Shown here: positions 16,119 through 24,470 of the stretch, in pieces
How positions within the stretch are numbered: the stretch's first letter is position 1
Layout: every line of letters begins with the position of its first letter
Assembly: GCA_027031185.1 (NCBI GenBank)
Contig: JALVEF010000158.1
Location: 1 to 37,348 of the forward strand
Direction of reading: 5' to 3'
From: Saprospiraceae bacterium
Lineage (GTDB): Bacteria; Bacteroidota; Bacteroidia; Chitinophagales; Saprospiraceae
Length of the DNA: 37,348 nucleotides
Made by a program: the position numbers and the translations under genes
Notes under the pieces: model-generated
What the model was told of the DNA's origin: nothing
Databases searched by the model: none
The model's input: the letters and a program-made list of their open reading frames with translations, nothing else

Positions 16119-17666
16119 ATGTCAATACCAAAGGAACCGCGGCAATTGATGATCAACCTGATGTACCTGGTGCTCACCGCCATGCTCGCACTCAGCGCAT
16201 CAGCCGAGATCTTCAATGCTTTCTTTAAACTCGATAAGGGAAACGTCAACTCTGGCCGCATCGTCGAATCATCCAACGGTGATATCATGAAGGCCATCAA
16301 TAAACAGGCGGATACTTACAAAACGCCTGAAAACCAGCAGTATCAAGCCAAAGCACAGCAGGTACTCTCTATAGTTGGGGACTTTGTCAGTTATGTGGAT
16401 GCACTTCGCGACACTTTAATAGAAGTTTCCGGTGGCATGGATACTATTACCAATACGCCCAAGGGTTACAAAAACCAGGACGTCCCCACGCGTATTCTGG
16501 TTGGGGAGTCGCCCAATCCCAATTCCAAAGGGATGGAGCTTAAGAGAATGATTGATAACACCAGGGAAAAGCTCCTCGCCCTCTTGCCAGAAGAAGATAA
16601 GGAAGTCCTGGCACATTCCATCCCGCTCAAAACCGAGCCTATTCCGGAAAAAACCGAGAAAAAGAATTGGGCCGATTACAACTTCTACCAGATGCCCGTC
16701 GCTGCTGTTTTGCCCATGCTCTCCAAATATCAGGTAGATGCCAAGGCTTCCGCGACCGCCATCCTCAACTACCTTTTGAAAAAGGTTAAAGGCGATGTCA
16801 TCATCATGGACAAGTACGACGTGGTCGTCAGCGCCAAAAAGGGCTACCTGCTCGAAGGCCAAAAGTATGATGCCGACATCTATCTGAGCGCCTACTCCTC
16901 ACAAGTCAAAAACATGACCATCAAGGTGGACGGCCGCAGCCTGCCCGTCAAAGCCGGCAAAGCGCATTTTACCGAAACCGCCGGCTCCATCGGCACCAAA
17001 AAACACAAGGTAGTCATCACACTCGTCAACCCGCTTACCAAAAAAGCCGAAACCTATACCGGTGAATTTGAGTACGAAGTGGGCCAGAAGTCCATCGCTG
17101 TTGCCGCCGACAAGATGAATGTCTTTTACGTCGGCGTGGACAACCCCATCACCGTGTCGGCTCAGGGTATCCCCACCAGCCAGCTCAAAGTATCGGCGCC
17201 CGGACTCAACCTGCGCCACGTCAAAGGATCCCAGTATATCGTCAAGCCCACTAAGCCGATGAAAGAAGCCTATATCATGGTCTCCGGTGGCGGTCAGACT
17301 GCCAAGAAGAAGTTCCGCGTCAAGCGGATCCCCGACCCCGTACCTATGATGGGTACCGGTCCTACTGCACGCGGTGGCCGCATCGGCAGTGGTACCATGC
17401 GCGCTCAGCCTGGTATCCGCGCCGAGCTCATTAACTTTGACTTCGACGCTCGCTGCAAAATCCAGGGCTTTGAGTTCACGTACCAAAAGAAACGTTCTGA
17501 CCCCGTCACCGTGATCAATTCCGGTGAGCGCTTCAATGCCAAGGCCAAGCGTCTGGTCAATCAGGCCAAACCCGGCGACACATACTACTTTGAAAATATC
17601 AAGGCCCGCTGCCCGGGTGATGCTGCCGGACGCAAAATCGGAACCATGGTCTTCAAAATAAAGTAA
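16119..17666 (+). CDS. gldM: Type IX secretion motor protein GldM
   Basis: GldM has one N-terminal membrane helix (about residues 12-32, MYLVLTAMLALSASAEIF) inserted in the GldL ring and a long periplasmic shaft that contacts the GldK/GldN ring. The 515-residue product begins SIPKEPRQLMINLMYL, as the family does. It carries the helical first domain (about 35-220) and then Ig-like domains (for example VGQKSIAVAADKMNVFYVGV), with a C-terminal domain containing FDFDARCKIQGFEFTYQKK. The length matches GldM/PorM. gldN follows after 50 bases without an evident terminator. Confidence 0.95.
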   Translation: MSIPKEPRQLMINLMYLVLTAMLALSASAEIFNAFFKLDKGNVNSGRIVESSNGDIMKAINKQADTYKTPENQQYQAKAQQVLSIVGDFVSYVDALRDTLIEVSGGMDTITNTPKGYKNQDVPTRILVGESPNPNSKGMELKRMIDNTREKLLALLPEEDKEVLAHSIPLKTEPIPEKTEKKNWADYNFYQMPVAAVLPMLSKYQVDAKASATAILNYLLKKVKGDVIIMDKYDVVVSAKKGYLLEGQKYDADIYLSAYSSQVKNMTIKVDGRSLPVKAGKAHFTETAGSIGTKKHKVVITLVNPLTKKAETYTGEFEYEVGQKSIAVAADKMNVFYVGVDNPITVSAQGIPTSQLKVSAPGLNLRHVKGSQYIVKPTKPMKEAYIMVSGGGQTAKKKFRVKRIPDPVPMMGTGPTARGGRIGSGTMRAQPGIRAELINFDFDARCKIQGFEFTYQKKRSDPVTVINSGERFNAKAKRLVNQAKPGDTYYFENIKARCPGDAAGRKIGTMVFKIK

Positions 17667-17716
17667 CGTCAAAACTCGTTTGGGTAGCAGTCCCGGACAT
17701 CATATAACTTGAGAAA

Positions 17717-18586
17717 ATGAAGATGCTAAAATTGATTTTGCCTTTTCTTTTGATTGCTTTCGGTGCCACTATGGCTTTGGCCCAGGAGCCCGAAGCCGTC
17801 AAAACCGAAACATCTGACTTGGACTATCCTGACAAGCCGCTGGACGATGTCGTTGACCGCAAACTGCTCAGCGAAAAGCGCATCCTCCCCTACGAGCCCG
17901 TACGCGAGGGGGATATCCTGTGGTCCAAAAAAATCTGGCGCGTTGTGGATGTCCGGGAAAAGATGAACTTGCCTTTCGCCTATCCAGGAGAGTCCCTATT
18001 TGAGATTATTGTCAAAGGCCTCAAGGACGGTGCACTCACCGCTTTTAGTGTCGAAGACGACAAGTTCTCTTATCCCATTTCCAACTCCGATGTAGAATCC
18101 ATGCTTTTCAGTACGGATACCACCTTTACCGTAGATCCGGATACCTATGAAGAGAAAATGGTCATTGTCCAGAATGAAACCAATCCGGAAGACGTCAAGC
18201 GCTACCGGATCAAGGAGATCTGGTTCTTTGATTCCGAGTCCTCGACCATGAAAGTCCGCATCCTGGGGATTGCCCCGATTATTGACAAGCTCGATGAAAA
18301 CGGTAACTTCCTTCGCGAGCAGCCCCTGTTCTGGATTTACTATCCGGATTCTCGCCAGTGGTTTGCCAAGTTCCGTGTCGCCAATTTCTCCGGCAACGAA
18401 GCCAGCCCCATTTCCTGGGAAGACTTGTTTGAAATGCGATTCTTCTCCAGCTACATCATCAAAGAGTCCAACGTGCGCGATCGCCGCATTGCCGACTACA
18501 TCACCAATGGGGTGGATGCCTTGTTGGAAGGCGAGAAAATCAAGAACGCCATCTTCAACTTTGAACAAGACCTTTGGTCCTATTGA
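17717..18586 (+). CDS. gldN: Type IX secretion ring protein GldN
   Basis: GldN (PorN) is a periplasmic protein that binds GldK and the tip of GldM. The 289 residues start with a signal peptide (about 1-22, ...ATMALA before QEPEA). They include LLSEKRILPYEPVREGDILW, WRVVDVREKMNLPFAYP, IKEIWFFD, FWIYYPDSRQ and a C-terminal helical stretch ending FEQDLWSY, all typical of the family. It is the last gene of the T9SS cluster. A strong terminator lies 27 bases after the stop. Confidence 0.95.
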   Translation: MKMLKLILPFLLIAFGATMALAQEPEAVKTETSDLDYPDKPLDDVVDRKLLSEKRILPYEPVREGDILWSKKIWRVVDVREKMNLPFAYPGESLFEIIVKGLKDGALTAFSVEDDKFSYPISNSDVESMLFSTDTTFTVDPDTYEEKMVIVQNETNPEDVKRYRIKEIWFFDSESSTMKVRILGIAPIIDKLDENGNFLREQPLFWIYYPDSRQWFAKFRVANFSGNEASPISWEDLFEMRFFSSYIIKESNVRDRRIADYITNGVDALLEGEKIKNAIFNFEQDLWSY

Positions 18587-18613
18587 TATGTGCGGTGCCC
18601 TGGGCACGCCGGG

Positions 18614-18651
18614 CGGGAGTTGGAAAGACCTTTCCAACTCCCGTTTTTTTT
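18614..18651 (+). terminator. Rho-independent terminator after gldN
   Basis: A perfect 14-bp stem (CGGGAGTTGGAAAG at 18614-18627 with its complement at 18630-18643) is followed by T8. The two-base loop means the top pair is probably open. It closes the T9SS unit. Confidence 0.93.
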
Positions 18652-19248
18652 CCGCCAATATTCCTCCGCTTCATAGCCGGTAGCGTGCCATGCCCGGCAG
18701 ATGAGGTACCGCCGTTGTACACGTTTTGATATCAAGTTTTCCCCGCCTTAAGGGCGGGGATGGGTGGGGCGGGAGGTAGTGTCCGCCTGTAATCTCCAAA
18801 ATTCGTAACTATTTAGGTGCTCCTGTTTTTAGCGCAAAAGCAGCGGGTACCTAAACAGTTACCAAAATTCAAGCGCGCATGCAATGCCCCGGGAGGGGCG
18901 GCAGAGGCACCCGAGTCAGGTGGCAGAGGCTCTCGAAGCCACCCGTTAGAGAAAGGCCAAGGCACTACCATTCTGCGCAAGACTCTGCTGCCCCTAAGTA
19001 CAAACTTTCCCCGCAAAGTGCCATTTTCCTCTACATTTCTACGGGGATCCGGCCCGATCTAACCCGCCAAATGCACTGATAATCAATTGTATATAGAAAA
19101 AAAGGCCTTTTCACGAAAGCTCAATAATAGCTTCTTGTTTTGCGTGTACGCATTGCTCGGGTGTATTGATGGTCTGCACCCAGCGCCGGAACGGCGCAAA
19201 CTCTAATATTTTTTTCGCCCCCACTATACTTTTTTGGCAAAAAACTCG
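18652..19248. other. Long non-coding gap between the T9SS and str units
   Basis: This stretch of about 600 bases has no convincing gene. It holds a G/C hairpin (CCCCGCC 18741-18747 with GGCGGGG 18753-18759), repeat copy B, and a GC-rich patch at about 18885-18945 with two copies of GGCAGAGGC (18900-18908 and 18922-18930) and a GGTGGC/GCCACC pairing (18919-18924 with 18938-18943). A small hairpin at 19183-19197 is followed 11 bases later by T7. The patch could be part of a structured RNA, but it does not match tRNA, tmRNA, RNase P or SRP RNA signatures that I know. Confidence 0.6.
18805..18862 (-). mobile_element. MITE-like palindromic element, copy B (58 bp, minimal form)
   Basis: The element runs from GTAACTATTTAGGTGCTCC to GGGTACCTAAACAGTTAC. 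It consists only of the two outer arms seen in copies A and C, joined with no centre. It is flanked by a perfect 8-base direct repeat, CAAAATTC at 18797-18804 and 18863-18870 (9 bases if the shared C is counted), the mark of a target-site duplication. The arms can pair over about 27 bases with mismatches. It carries no coding capacity, so it would need a transposase from elsewhere. Confidence 0.85.
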
Positions 19249-19256
19249 TACCTTTG
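19249..19256 (+). promoter_or_regulatory. -7 box of the str (rpsL) operon
   Basis: TACCTTTG is a perfect TAnnTTTG match, 113 bases upstream of the rpsL ATG. It is preceded by an AT-rich region with T runs. The long leader could hold a regulatory site, but no known r-protein binding motif is recognised. Confidence 0.6.
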
Positions 19257-19369
19257 CGTTCGCTTTTTGCGGGGCAGGGATGTTCCGTGTAATGTACCCG
19301 CTCACCAGCCTATTTTTGCCGCTTAAAAACGGGGGCGCCTGAGTAGGTACCGCTTATAACAATGTGCGT

Positions 19370-19741
19370 ATGCCAACAATTAACCAACTCGTTCGTAAAA
19401 GCCGCAAGCGCATCGTCATGCCGAGTAAGTCGCGGGCGTTGGATGGCTGCCCCCAAAAGCGGGGCGTGTGTACCAGGGTATATACCACCACGCCTAAAAA
19501 GCCGAACTCCGCCCTGCGCAAAGTGGCTAAGGTGAAGTTGACCAACGGAATTGAGGTCATCGCTTATATCCCCGGCGAAGGGCACAACTTGCAAGAGCAC
19601 TCCATCGTGCTGGTGCGGGGTGGACGGGTAAAGGACTTGCCAGGCGTGCGCTATACCATCGTTCGCGGTGCATTGGATACTGCGGGCGTCGAAGGCAGAA
19701 AACAAAGCCGCTCCAAATACGGTACCAAGCGCCCCAAATAA
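19370..19741 (+). CDS. rpsL: 30S ribosomal protein S12
   Basis: S12 sits at the decoding centre and influences fidelity. The 123-residue product carries the invariant YTTTPKKPNSALRKVAKV and HNLQEHSIVLVRGGRVKD motifs. Lys43 and Lys88, whose mutation gives streptomycin resistance in other bacteria, are both lysine, so the sequence looks streptomycin-sensitive. A GTG two codons upstream keeps the frame, but MPTINQLVRKSRKR is the family start. It is the first gene of the str operon, with rpsG 9 bases downstream. Confidence 0.97.
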   Translation: MPTINQLVRKSRKRIVMPSKSRALDGCPQKRGVCTRVYTTTPKKPNSALRKVAKVKLTNGIEVIAYIPGEGHNLQEHSIVLVRGGRVKDLPGVRYTIVRGALDTAGVEGRKQSRSKYGTKRPK

Positions 19742-19750
19742 TTAGGAACG

Positions 19751-20224
19751 ATGAGAAAGAGAAAACCCAAGGTACGATATCTGGCTCCGGATCCGCGCTA
19801 CAATGATCCGATGGTTACGCGCTTTGTCAACAATCTGATGTTGGAGGGTAAAAAGAGCCTGGCTTTCCGCATCTTTTACGGGGCTATGGATATCATCAAA
19901 GAGAAAATCGACAAAGACGCAAGCGAGTTGGAAGTTTGGCGCAAAGCACTCAACAACGTCATGCCCCAGGTCGAAGTGCGTAGCCGCCGCATCGGGGGGG
20001 CGACTTTCCAAATCCCGGTGGAGTTGCCGGCCAAGCGCAAAATCACCGTTGGCATGAAGTGGCTCATCACTTTTGCGCGCAAGCGCGGCGGCCGGAGCAT
20101 GTCCGAAAAACTGGCCAATGAAATCCTGGCCGCCAGCAAAGGTGAAGGCGCTGCTGTCAAACGCCGTGAAGACGTCCATAAAATGGCTGAATCCAACAGA
20201 GCTTTTGCCCACTTTAAAGTTTAA
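19751..20224 (+). CDS. rpsG: 30S ribosomal protein S7
   Basis: S7 nucleates assembly of the 30S head. At 157 residues it has normal length, with the basic start MRKRKPKVRYLAPDPRYND, the NNLMLEGKKSLAFRIFY helix, VEVRSRRIGGATFQIPVE and ARKRGGRSMSEKLANEIL. It lies between rpsL and fusA (8 bases), as in the classical str operon. In other bacteria S7 represses this operon; no binding site is evident here. Confidence 0.97.
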   Translation: MRKRKPKVRYLAPDPRYNDPMVTRFVNNLMLEGKKSLAFRIFYGAMDIIKEKIDKDASELEVWRKALNNVMPQVEVRSRRIGGATFQIPVELPAKRKITVGMKWLITFARKRGGRSMSEKLANEILAASKGEGAAVKRREDVHKMAESNRAFAHFKV

Positions 20225-20232
20225 GAACCAAC

Positions 20233-22362
20233 ATGGCAGACCTGAAGTACCTTCGTAATATTGGGATTGCGGCCCACGTAGATGCCGGTAAGACTACCAC
20301 TACCGAGCGTATCCTCTATTATACCGGTATCAACCACAAAATCGGCGAAGTCCACGATGGCGCCGCTACCATGGATTTCATGGAGCAGGAGCAGGAGCGC
20401 GGTATTACCATCACATCCGCTGCTACTAAAACATCCTGGAACTGGGATGGTCATGAATACACTATCAACATTATTGACACACCCGGCCACGTGGATTTTA
20501 CGGTCGAAGTGGAGCGGTCACTCCGTGTCCTGGACGGCGTGGTAGCCCTCTTTTGTGCCGTCTCCGGTGTAGAGCCCCAATCCGAAACCGTCTGGCGCCA
20601 GGCCGACAGGTATAAAGTTCCTCGCCTGGGATTTGTCAACAAAATGGACCGCTCCGGAGCCGATTTCTTTAACGTTGTCAATGATGTTAAAGAAAAATTG
20701 GGCGCCAATCCCGTGCCGCTGCAAGTACCCATCGGGGCCGAAGACGACTTCAAAGGTGTCGTGGACTTGCTCACCATGAAAGCCATCGTATGGGATGAGG
20801 AAACCAAGGGGATGACCTACAAAGAAATCCCAATTCCGGAAGATCTAAAAGATACCGTCGAAGAATATCGTGGCAAACTCGTCGAAGCCGTCGCCGAGTA
20901 CAATGACGAAATCCTGGAAAAATTCTTTGACGATCCCGATTCGATTACCATTGAAGAGCTTCGCGATGCCATTCGAGCCGCTGTCATTGATATGAAGATC
21001 ATCCCGATGATGTGCGGTTCTGCGTTCAAAAACAAAGGTGTTCAGGCCATGCTGGATGCCGTTTGTATGTATTTGCCTTCTCCGCTTGATATTGAAGCTA
21101 TCGAAGGTACCAACCCCAAAACCGGTGAAACCGAAGTGCGCAAGCCCTCTGTGGACGAGCCGTTTGCTGCCTTGGCTTTCAAGATTGCCACGGATCCTTA
21201 TGTCGGCCGTCTCGCTTATATCCGGGTTTATTCCGGCAAATTGGATGCGGGTTCTTATGTCCTCAACACACGCTCCGGTAAAAAAGAGCGTATCTCCCGT
21301 ATCTTTCAAATGCACGCCAACAAGCAAAATTCAATTGAAAAAATTGAAGCAGGGGGCATCGCCGCCGTTGTGGGTTTCAAGGATATCCGTACCGGTGATA
21401 CACTCAGTGATCTGAACAAGCCCATCGTGTTGGAGAGCATGACTTTCCCCGAACCTGTGGTCTCCATCGCTATTGAGCCCAAGTCCCAAAAAGACATTGA
21501 TAAGCTTGGGACCGGCTTGGCCAAGCTGGCCGAAGAAGATCCCACGTTTAAGGTTCGTTACAACGAAGAAACCAACCAAACCGTGATCAGCGGAATGGGT
21601 GAGTTGCATCTTGAGATCATTGTGGATCGCCTCAAGCGAGAGTTTAAGGTCGAATGCAACCAAGGTGCACCGCAGGTTAACTACAAAGAGGCCCTGACAC
21701 AGACCGTTGATCACACTGAGCGTTTGAAAAAACAAACCGGTGGATCCGGTCTTTTTGCTGAAATGAGCTTTGAGATCGGTCCGGCTGACGAAGAGTTTCT
21801 CGAGTCGGAAGACTTCAAATCCGGCAAAGTTAAGTTGCAATTTGTCAACGATATTGTCGGTGGTGCTATCCCCAAAGAATTGATCCCCTCTGTGATCAAG
21901 GGGTTTACCGCTATGATGGAAAACGGCGTCTTGGCCGGGTACTCCATGGACAGCATGAAAGTACGCGTGTATGATGGTAAAACCCACCCCGTGGACTCCA
22001 AGCCCATCGCCTTTGAATTGTGTGCCAAAGAGGGCTTCAAAGCTGCTGCCCCCAAGGCCAAGCCTCAATTGCTTGAGCCTATCATGAAGCTCGAAGTGGT
22101 CACGCCCGAAGAATACATCGGCCCGGTCATCGGTGACCTCAATAGACGCCGCGGCATACCTAAGGGACAGGATCCCCGTCCCGGGGGGGTCGTTGCTATC
22201 CAAGCCGAAGTGCCATTGTCGGAAATGTTTGGATATGTCACCAATCTGCGAACCATCACCGCAGGCCGTGCCTCATCCACTATGGAGTTTTTGCACTATG
22301 CACCGGCACCGGCTAATATTGCCAAAAAAGTCATTGAAGAGGCTACAGGCCTCGTCAGCTGA
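20233..22362 (+). CDS. fusA: Translation elongation factor G
   Basis: EF-G is the GTPase that drives tRNA and mRNA translocation and, with RRF, ribosome recycling. The 709 residues show G1 AHVDAGKTTTTER (14-26), the switch I region RGITITSAAT, G3 DTPGHVDF (82-89), G4 NKMDRSGADF (from 136) and G5 CGSAFKNKGVQ. The C-terminal domains IV-V include GYVTNLRTITAGRASSTMEF. Length is standard. No tuf follows; the S10 cluster begins 31 bases downstream with rpsJ. Whether a second EF-G copy exists elsewhere cannot be seen. Confidence 0.97.
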   Translation: MADLKYLRNIGIAAHVDAGKTTTTERILYYTGINHKIGEVHDGAATMDFMEQEQERGITITSAATKTSWNWDGHEYTINIIDTPGHVDFTVEVERSLRVLDGVVALFCAVSGVEPQSETVWRQADRYKVPRLGFVNKMDRSGADFFNVVNDVKEKLGANPVPLQVPIGAEDDFKGVVDLLTMKAIVWDEETKGMTYKEIPIPEDLKDTVEEYRGKLVEAVAEYNDEILEKFFDDPDSITIEELRDAIRAAVIDMKIIPMMCGSAFKNKGVQAMLDAVCMYLPSPLDIEAIEGTNPKTGETEVRKPSVDEPFAALAFKIATDPYVGRLAYIRVYSGKLDAGSYVLNTRSGKKERISRIFQMHANKQNSIEKIEAGGIAAVVGFKDIRTGDTLSDLNKPIVLESMTFPEPVVSIAIEPKSQKDIDKLGTGLAKLAEEDPTFKVRYNEETNQTVISGMGELHLEIIVDRLKREFKVECNQGAPQVNYKEALTQTVDHTERLKKQTGGSGLFAEMSFEIGPADEEFLESEDFKSGKVKLQFVNDIVGGAIPKELIPSVIKGFTAMMENGVLAGYSMDSMKVRVYDGKTHPVDSKPIAFELCAKEGFKAAAPKAKPQLLEPIMKLEVVTPEEYIGPVIGDLNRRRGIPKGQDPRPGGVVAIQAEVPLSEMFGYVTNLRTITAGRASSTMEFLHYAPAPANIAKKVIEEATGLVS

Positions 22363-22393
22363 TATTGTTTCAAACAAATTCTGAAACAGGGTT

Positions 22394-22702
22394 ATGAATC
22401 AGAAAATCAGAATCAAATTGCGCTCCTATGACCACAATCTCGTGGACAAGTCCACGCAGAAGATTGTCAAAACGGTGCGCAATAGCGGCGCGCTTGTCGT
22501 CGGACCGATTCCGCTGCCCACCAAGAAAGAGATTTTTACTGTCCTTCGTTCACCACACGTGAATAAAAAGTCTCGTGAGCAGTTCCAACTCCGTACGCAC
22601 AAGCGGCTTATTGAAATCTACACACCAACACCAAAGACAGTGGATGCATTGTCCAAGTTGGAATTGCCGAGTGGTGTAGATATCCAGGTGAAGTTGTTCT
22701 GA
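22394..22702 (+). CDS. rpsJ: 30S ribosomal protein S10
   Basis: S10 lies in the 30S head and, as NusE, joins transcription antitermination complexes. The 102 residues match the family (KIRIKLRSYDHNLVDKS, GPIPLPTKKEIFTVLRSPHV, REQFQLRTHKRLIEIY). It is placed 31 bases after fusA, apparently in the same transcript. It is separated from rplC by an unusual 157-base gap with a hairpin and a repeat-like stretch. Confidence 0.97.
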   Translation: MNQKIRIKLRSYDHNLVDKSTQKIVKTVRNSGALVVGPIPLPTKKEIFTVLRSPHVNKKSREQFQLRTHKRLIEIYTPTPKTVDALSKLELPSGVDIQVKLF

Positions 22703-22703
22703 T

Positions 22704-22729
22704 CATATACCGCCGCCCGGCGGTATATG
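22704..22729 (+). other. Strong hairpin between rpsJ and rplC
   Basis: CATATACCGCCG (22704-22715) pairs perfectly with 22718-22729. The stem starts right after the rpsJ stop codon. No T tract follows, so it is not an intrinsic terminator by itself; it may stabilise the upstream mRNA end or act as a pause or attenuation site. Confidence 0.6.
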
Positions 22730-22783
22730 GGATATTCAACAGCACCAGCGAGACTTGTACTACCGACGTAATTGTTCATTTAA

Positions 22784-22843
22784 ATAGCTTCTTGGGCGCT
22801 CTTGTTTTTTGCCGAAGCGCATAAAAGCGCCTGATTAGTTAAC
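22784..22843 (-). mobile_element. Decayed candidate of the MITE-like family, copy D
   Basis: ATAGCTTCTTGGGCGCTC then TTGTTTTTT aligns without gaps to the GTAACTGTTTGGGTGCTC then CTGTTTTTA arm of copies B and C, with about seven mismatches. The right end, CCTGATTAGTTAAC, resembles CCTAAACAGTTAC. GCGC blocks are in similar places. No flanking direct repeat is visible. It may be an old, decayed copy or a chance similarity. Confidence 0.35.
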
Positions 22844-22859
22844 ATAAAAATCTTGAACC

Positions 22860-23480
22860 GTGGACGGTTTGATAGGAAAGAAGATTGGCATGACTAGCGT
22901 CTATGACGACCAGGGCCGCAATGTCGCCTGTACCGTGATCCAGGCGGGCCCATGTGCCGTGACACAGATCAAACGCCCTGAGACCGACGGCTATTCCGCT
23001 GTCCAGATGGGCTTTGAAGATGCCAAAGAAAAAAATACAACCAAAGCACTAAAAGGCCATTTCGCCAAGGCTAATGTTACACCCAAGAAAAAACTTGTCG
23101 AGTTTCGAGATTGCGAAATTGACAAGAAAGTGGGTGAGCGGGTCACTGTGGCTGATGTCTTTTCAGACGGAGATATCGTCAATGTTATCGGTACATCCAA
23201 AGGAAAAGGCTTCCAGGGAGTTGTTCGCCGGCACGGCTTTGGCGGCGTCGGCGACCAAACCCACGGTCAGCACAACCGCAATCGGGCGCCCGGTTCTATT
23301 GGTGCGGCTTCCACGCCATCCAAAGTCATCAAAGGTCTCAAAATGGCCGGACAAATGGGCAACCGACGCGTCAAAATGCAGAACCTGACGGTTTTGAAGG
23401 TATTGCCCGAAAAAAACCTGCTGCTGATCAAAGGCGCTGTCCCCGGGCACAAGGGCGCTTATGTGATTATTGAAAAATAA
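22860..23480 (+). CDS. rplC: 50S ribosomal protein L3
   Basis: L3 is an early-assembly 50S protein near the peptidyl transferase centre. The 206 residues begin DGLIGKKIGMTSVYDDQG and include KGKGFQGVVRRHGFGGVGDQ, the loop that reaches the catalytic centre, and MAGQMGNRRVKMQNL. The start codon is GTG at 22860; no ATG in a suitable place exists and the family motif starts immediately, so GTG is well supported. rplD is 27 bases downstream. Confidence 0.95.
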   Translation: MDGLIGKKIGMTSVYDDQGRNVACTVIQAGPCAVTQIKRPETDGYSAVQMGFEDAKEKNTTKALKGHFAKANVTPKKKLVEFRDCEIDKKVGERVTVADVFSDGDIVNVIGTSKGKGFQGVVRRHGFGGVGDQTHGQHNRNRAPGSIGAASTPSKVIKGLKMAGQMGNRRVKMQNLTVLKVLPEKNLLLIKGAVPGHKGAYVIIEK

Positions 23481-23507
23481 TGCCGAAACCCGTAAAAACG
23501 ATCCATA

Positions 23508-24149
23508 ATGAAAACTGACGTTGTCAACATACAAGGAACTGCCAGCGGCCGCCAAGCTGAGCTGGATGATCGTGTTTTTGGCATTGAACCCAATGAGCAC
23601 TGCATCTATCTTGCGGTCAAGCAGTTCTTGGCCAATCGCCGCCAAGGAACGCACAAGGCCAAAGAGCGCAGTGAGATCGCAGGATCCACCCGCAAGCTTT
23701 TCCGGCAAAAAGGTACAGGCAGCGCGCGTCGCGGGGATATCAAGAGCCCGCTGTTGCGTGGTGGAGGACGCATATTCGGCCCCAAACCCCGGGACTATAG
23801 CTTCAAACTGAATAAAAAAGTCAAAGCACTGGCACGTAACTCCGCCTTGTCTGTTAAGTGGGCAGACGGTGCCATCACCGTCGTTGAGGACTTCTCTATG
23901 GACAAGCCCAGCACCAAAGAAATGAAGCGCATCATCAATGCTTTGAAAGGCGACAGAAAACGCGCTTTGCTCGTGGTCAAAGAATTTGATCCCGTCGTCT
24001 TTAAGTCCGCCGCGAATCTCCCCGGTGTTGAAGTTATCCTAGCCAAGGATATCAACACCTATCAAATCCTCAAGGGCGATGTGTTGCTGTTGCAGGAAGG
24101 GGCTGTGGCCATCATTAATGAACTGGGCACCAAGTACGCCAAAAACTAA
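23508..24149 (+). CDS. rplD: 50S ribosomal protein L4
   Basis: L4 lines the exit tunnel and in some bacteria also represses the S10 operon. The 213 residues include the extended loop KQGTGSARRGDIKSPLLRGG-like segment (FRQKGTGSARRGD, then GGGRIFGPKPRDYSFKLNKK) that contacts the tunnel, and a globular domain ending VLLLQEGAVAIINEL. Whether the autogenous control known from Enterobacteria applies in this phylum is unknown. Gaps to rplC and rplW are 27 and 11 bases. Confidence 0.96.
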   Translation: MKTDVVNIQGTASGRQAELDDRVFGIEPNEHCIYLAVKQFLANRRQGTHKAKERSEIAGSTRKLFRQKGTGSARRGDIKSPLLRGGGRIFGPKPRDYSFKLNKKVKALARNSALSVKWADGAITVVEDFSMDKPSTKEMKRIINALKGDRKRALLVVKEFDPVVFKSAANLPGVEVILAKDINTYQILKGDVLLLQEGAVAIINELGTKYAKN

Positions 24150-24160
24150 ACCGGAGCGTC

Positions 24161-24457
24161 ATGATTAAGCGCATTCTCATAAAACCCGTGATATCGGAGA
24201 AATCCGAACAACTCCGCGAAAAGGAAAACGCCTACACCTTTATCGTCAATAAAAAGGTCAACAAGATCGAAATTAAAAAAGAGGTGGAGCGCAAGTACGG
24301 TGTGACCGTCGAAAGCGTGCGTACGATGATCGTACCCGGCAAAACATCACTGAAAGCTACACGGTCAGGCTATGTAAAAAGCCGGACGTCTCCATATAAA
24401 AAGGCCATCGTCAAGGTAGCCGAAGGAGAAGAAATTGACATTTACGGAGAAGCCTAA
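24161..24457 (+). CDS. rplW: 50S ribosomal protein L23
   Basis: L23 surrounds the tunnel exit and is a docking site for trigger factor and SRP. The 98 residues begin MIKRILIKPVISEKSEQLRE and contain YTFIVNKKVNKIEIKKEVER and the VRTMIVPGK segment, all typical. Length is normal. rplB starts 13 bases downstream. Confidence 0.95.
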   Translation: MIKRILIKPVISEKSEQLREKENAYTFIVNKKVNKIEIKKEVERKYGVTVESVRTMIVPGKTSLKATRSGYVKSRTSPYKKAIVKVAEGEEIDIYGEA

Positions 24458-24470
24458 ATGAATCGCAACC

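Noticed and set aside
18885..18945. Possible tRNA in the GC-rich patch
   Set aside because: There is no T-loop GTTC pattern, no acceptor pairing and no plausible anticodon arm on either strand.
22365..22387. Palindromes TTGTTTCAAACAA and GTTTCA/TGAAAC between fusA and rpsJ as a terminator
   Set aside because: The stems are short and AT-rich, have no T tract, and the gap is only 31 bases inside an apparent operon.
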